From contig NZ_JABMKZ010000007.1 in the NCBI RefSeq assembly GCF_013204855.1, positions 186,001 to 250,000 of the forward strand: DNA of 64,000 nucleotides. Direction: 5' to 3'. The notes beneath the pieces are model-generated. The model was not told the DNA's origin. It did not search any database and saw nothing but the letters and a program-made list of their open reading frames with translations. A program made the translations under genes and the position numbers. Within the stretch, counting starts at the first letter, position 1. Each line of letters opens with the position of its first letter. Shown here in pieces: positions 63,819 through 64,000 of this stretch. This DNA is from Paenibacillus alba (GTDB taxonomy: Bacteria > Bacillota > Bacilli > Paenibacillales > NBRC-103111).

Positions 63819-64000
63819 ATGGAAACAGGAACAGTGAAATGGTTTAACGCAGAGAAAGGTTTTGGATTTATTGAAATGGAGGGCGGAAATGACGTATTCG
63901 TTCATTTCTCCGCGATTCAAGGGGATGGATTCAAATCGTTGGACGAAGGCAACCGCGTTGAATTTAATGTAGCTCAAGGCAACCGCGGCCCTCAAGCAGA
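63819..64000 (+). CDS. Cold-shock protein of the CspA/CspB family (cut by window end)
   Basis: First 60 codons of a single cold-shock domain protein, usually 65-70 residues long, that binds single-stranded RNA and DNA and melts mRNA structure. GGAGGT lies 9 bases before the [21 protein letters not shown] contains RNP1 (KGFGFI) and DVFVHFSAI contains RNP2 (VFVHF). The frame is open to the window edge. It is transcribed divergently from des, so two cold-response units share this intergenic region of 319 bases. Confidence 0.95.
   Translation, partial: METGTVKWFNAEKGFGFIEMEGGNDVFVHFSAIQGDGFKSLDEGNRVEFNVAQGNRGPQA

Noticed and set aside
63687..63995. 102-codon minus-strand ORF at the window end
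   Set aside because: It is the complement of the cold-shock gene, which has a strong ribosome site and RNP motifs.

Overview
The window looks like a chromosomal segment of a soil or plant-associated, endospore-forming Firmicute of the Paenibacillus type. The evidence is repeated YesM/YesN two-component pairs next to CUT1 sugar ABC operons, AraC regulators with sensory N-termini, a very large secreted multi-domain carbohydrate-active protein, a fragment of the sporulation sigma factor SigK, and the des-desK-desR cold-sensing operon known from Bacillus. No species is claimed.

Layout. 1-3.4 kb (+): the end of a YesM-type kinase, a YesN regulator and a sugar-binding lipoprotein, which form a sensing module without permeases. 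3.5-13.7 kb (-): a pectin-oligomer operon (kinase, regulator, binding protein, two permeases, serine esterase, cytosolic pectinesterase, GH105 hydrolase). 13.8-15.5 kb: an internally deleted IS6 transposase and an orphan solute-binding lipoprotein. 15.7-21.4 kb (-): an OmpR-type regulator, kinase, ABC ATPase and large FtsX permease. 21.4-24.1 kb: two acetyltransferase genes and a graveyard of IS and gene fragments. 24.1-28.5 kb (-): SGNH hydrolase, GH2 beta-mannosidase and a TIM-barrel isomerase. 28.7-43.7 kb (-): AraC regulator, SGNH esterase, CUT1 transporter, a 2160-residue secreted protein with a WbsX/GH99-like domain, and a Gfo/Idh/MocA dehydrogenase. 43.8-54.0 kb (-): a SigK fragment, then a YesN/YesM-controlled CUT1 operon with two cytosolic sulfatases and a broken GH125 alpha-mannosidase. 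54.2-57.6 kb: an AraC tail, a broken IS110 transposase, a diguanylate cyclase and a DUF3888 remnant. 57.8-60.3 kb (-): two nitrilase-superfamily genes, the second being yhcX-like with its catalytic Cys replaced. 60.6-63.5 kb (-): des-desK-desR. 63.8 kb to the end (+): a cold-shock protein gene cut by the window edge.

How it works together. Three separate oligosaccharide systems share one plan: a membrane sensor and AraC-type regulator switch on a binding protein plus two permeases, and enzymes without signal peptides finish degradation in the cytoplasm. No CUT1 ATPase is encoded here, so a shared MsmX-like ATPase elsewhere is inferred. The enzymes between 24 and 49 kb (GH2 beta-mannosidase, GH99-like domain, GH125 remnant, sulfatases, SGNH esterases) point to mannose-containing, possibly sulfated or acylated glycans. 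That substrate is inferred, not shown.

Strong stem-loops lie just after each binding-protein gene inside the transporter operons. Fragments of at least four IS families, an acetyltransferase, two AraC genes, SigK, GH125 and DUF3888 show repeated insertion and deletion in the gaps between operons.
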